From CAWABB01 sp963701735 (GTDB taxonomy: Bacteria > Bacteroidota > Ignavibacteria > UBA10030 > UBA6906): a stretch of DNA of 64,000 nt. Below are positions 62,716 through 64,000 of this stretch, in pieces (within the stretch, counting starts at the first letter, position 1; each line of letters opens with the position of its first letter). The translations under genes were made by a program, and so were the position numbers. The notes below the pieces were generated by a model. It saw only the letters and a program-made list of their open reading frames with translations, made no database searches and was not told the origin of the DNA. The stretch is taken from positions 62,001 through 126,000 of the forward strand of contig CAVPBI010000022.1 in the NCBI GenBank assembly GCA_963701735.1, written 5' to 3'.

Positions 62716-63159
62716 TCAGCGTGGTTGCGGTATTCCGTGGATCAGGATCTCATCGCCGGGGGCTAGCCCCATCTCCGCGCCCGACTTCCGCGTCTGCATC
62801 CGGACGATGGTATTCTGGTGATTTGGCATATGTGTGTCGTCGAAACCGGCAATCGTGCCGATCTGCATCCCTTTGGCCGTGACTGCATCGCCGGCGAGAA
62901 TCACCCCGCCGTCCAGCAGCTCGACAAACGCCAGGTAGGCAATGCGCTGGACGTTCCCGCCGGGTGCGGCGTCCTGCTCGTCGGTCCCGATGAGCTCGAT
63001 GATCGTCCCGGCCGGGAAGGCCCGGGAAATGGGTTTGATCAGCTCAAGCCCGCGGTTGTCGAGACCTCCGGTGAGGACAACAGCGATCCTCGTCCGGATA
63101 TCGGTCTTTGCGTGGTAGAACCCCCGGTTGACGAGGTTGCGCGCGTACGGGTCGGCCAT
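62716..63159 (-). CDS. Small protein of unknown function in the aminomutase operon
   Basis: The 147-residue protein is beta-rich: TRIAVVLTGGLDNRGLELI, then AFPAGTIIELIGTDEQ, GTIAGFDDTHMPNHQNTIVR and GLAPGDEILI at the end. The size and position (after a dehydrogenase gene, before a PLP enzyme) recall OrtA, the small subunit of 2-amino-4-oxopentanoate thiolase. I do not see a convincing sequence match, so I leave it unnamed. It lies 7 bases after the dehydrogenase gene and 12 bases before the PLP-enzyme gene. Confidence 0.5.
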   Translation of the reverse strand: MADPYARNLVNRGFYHAKTDIRTRIAVVLTGGLDNRGLELIKPISRAFPAGTIIELIGTDEQDAAPGGNVQRIAYLAFVELLDGGVILAGDAVTAKGMQIGTIAGFDDTHMPNHQNTIVRMQTRKSGAEMGLAPGDEILIHGIPQPR

Positions 63160-63166
63160 ACGGACC

Positions 63167-64000
63167 TCAAACGTACCTGGTCACGAACGTGTCCACGTCG
63201 CCGTACAGGAAATCGACGACGGGAAGCTCGATCATGGTGTAGCACCCGGGCTGCTGCTTCACGGCCGCGCGGGCGGCGGAGACCATCACCTGCGCGGTGA
63301 GTGCCGGGTTGTTGACTTTCAGCTGGAACTTCATGGACTGGTTATGCGTCACGCCTGAGACGCCGTTGCGCTCCATGAGCACGCCGTGCCCCATGTCCTT
63401 GAGGGCCGACACGTCGTCCACTTCGAAGACGTAGGTTCTGTCCTTCACGAAGTACGGATCCTTCTTGATCGCGGCTTCCACGTCCTCGAACACCGCGCCG
63501 GGGGCGAGCTGCACGTACACCATCCTGCGGTGGATGCCCATCCCCGCCGGGACCGTAATGGAAATCGCGTCTTTCACTCCGCGAATCGCTTTGACGGCCA
63601 CCGAGTGCCCCATCGAGAGACCGGGGCCGTAGTTGGTATGGGTGATGCCCTTCGGCGCCATCGCCTGAAACCATCCGCGCACGACCGAATCCACGCCCGG
63701 GTCCCACCCTGCCGCGACGATCGAGACCGTATTGTGCGCGCGGGCGACATCCCCGAGCGACTTGCGCAGCGCGGGGATCTCATGATGGATGTCGAAGCTG
63801 TCCACCGTGCGCACGCCGAGCGACAGAATCTTTGTGGCGGTCGCAGGGACGATGCGCGACGGACAGGTGAGCACCGCCACGTCGATTGCGGTGAGCTCCC
63901 GGATGTCCGACACGACCGGGATCTTCTGAAGCGCCAACGGATCCCGCTCGGTGATGACGCACTGCCGGTTGACGATATCGGGCACTTCGATGATGCCGGC
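63167..64000 (-). CDS. Diaminopimelate-dehydrogenase-like NAD(P) oxidoreductase (partial 5')
   Basis: The frame is open to the window edge, so the N-terminal Rossmann start is missing; the GTG at 63983-63985 is internal. Conserved with meso-diaminopimelate dehydrogenase are TVDSFDIHHEIPALRKSL, VAAGWDPGVDSVVRGWF, YGPGLSMGHSVAVKAIRGVK and a beta-rich substrate domain. Ddh-type enzymes oxidise the D-centre of a diamino acid. In this operon it may act on the product of the aminomutase, in the way 2,4-diaminopentanoate or 3,5-diaminohexanoate dehydrogenase do in ornithine or lysine fermentation. That role is inferred. Confidence 0.7.
   Translation of the reverse strand, partial: AGIIEVPDIVNRQCVITERDPLALQKIPVVSDIRELTAIDVAVLTCPSRIVPATATKILSLGVRTVDSFDIHHEIPALRKSLGDVARAHNTVSIVAAGWDPGVDSVVRGWFQAMAPKGITHTNYGPGLSMGHSVAVKAIRGVKDAISITVPAGMGIHRRMVYVQLAPGAVFEDVEAAIKKDPYFVKDRTYVFEVDDVSALKDMGHGVLMERNGVSGVTHNQSMKFQLKVNNPALTAQVMVSAARAAVKQQPGCYTMIELPVVDFLYGDVDTFVTRYV

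Noticed and set aside
61039..62766. 575-codon plus-strand ORF opposite the PLP-enzyme gene
   Set aside because: It is antisense to a gene with PLP-binding motifs and lies inside a tightly packed minus-strand operon.
62716..63159. Calling this gene ortA
   Set aside because: Size and position fit, but the sequence does not show OrtA features that I can point to, and the neighbouring PLP enzyme is fold type I rather than OrtB.

Overview
The window looks like a chromosomal piece of a Gram-negative bacterium with high GC content (about 60% by eye). It encodes many signal-peptide outer-membrane beta-barrels, LxGC lipoproteins, a sigma54 activator, an ECF sigma/anti-sigma pair and Shine-Dalgarno sites of the AGGAGG type. 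I see no replication genes, rRNA, tRNA, CRISPR array, integrase or insertion sequence. The left edge carries GatDE, the archaeal-type Glu-tRNA(Gln) amidotransferase, which is unusual for a bacterium. Together with the envelope genes this suggests a deep-branching lineage of the FCB type (Ignavibacteria-like or a related candidate phylum), but that placement is inference.

Layout. 1-2.7 kb: gatD/gatE. 3-14.6 kb: an Fe-S aldo/keto reductase, a secreted DUF6599-like protein, a sulfatase, an aquaporin, an octaheme cytochrome with HEAT and TPR repeats, and three uptake permeases (dicarboxylate/amino acid, nucleoside, NCS2). 14.7-20.5 kb: a lipoprotein, a radical SAM enzyme, small envelope proteins, a broken MIP channel and a GH13 amylase. 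20.2-26.8 kb: gene remnants, then a sulfur-flavoured block (DszB-like desulfinase, BASS and SulP transporters, CoA-disulfide reductase-rhodanese). 26.8-31.2 kb: GH63 glucosidase, glucose-type dehydrogenase and a small monooxygenase. 31.4-43 kb: sigma54 regulator, MenC-type enolase enzyme, an OMP-GDPD-OMP operon, glycerate kinase, a YidB-like protein and a FadL-like barrel. 43-51.4 kb: a signalling block (receiver-ATPase, PrsW protease, gluzincin/beta-propeller/barrel protein, sigma/anti-sigma, STAS, RsbW-like kinase, SIMPL protein). 51.6-57.8 kb: xylulokinase, FKBP isomerase, YchF, a repetitive basic protein and a GT-C glycosyltransferase.

The best candidate for an undescribed system is the right-hand operon (64000 down to 57983, minus strand). 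It encodes a diaminopimelate-dehydrogenase-like enzyme, a small unknown protein, a fold-type I PLP enzyme, an 83-residue protein resembling the aminomutase dimerisation domain, a 598-residue cobalamin protein in which the B12 domain precedes the TIM-barrel-like part, and a P-loop reactivase-like protein. Its parts match D-ornithine/D-lysine aminomutases but in a permuted and split arrangement, and the lysine that anchors PLP in the classical enzymes is not visible at the expected place. A second notable item is an anti-sigma factor whose extracytoplasmic part is about twenty 12-residue repeats.

Caution on gene integrity: at least sixteen reading frames or frame junctions are broken by what look like single-base indels, and one more by a nonsense codon. 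Good coding sequence continues on both sides, and at least one break lies in a homopolymer. Residual assembly error is as likely as true decay for most of them. Three short remnants (glycine-zipper, CPBP, phytanoyl-CoA dioxygenase) look like genuine decay.
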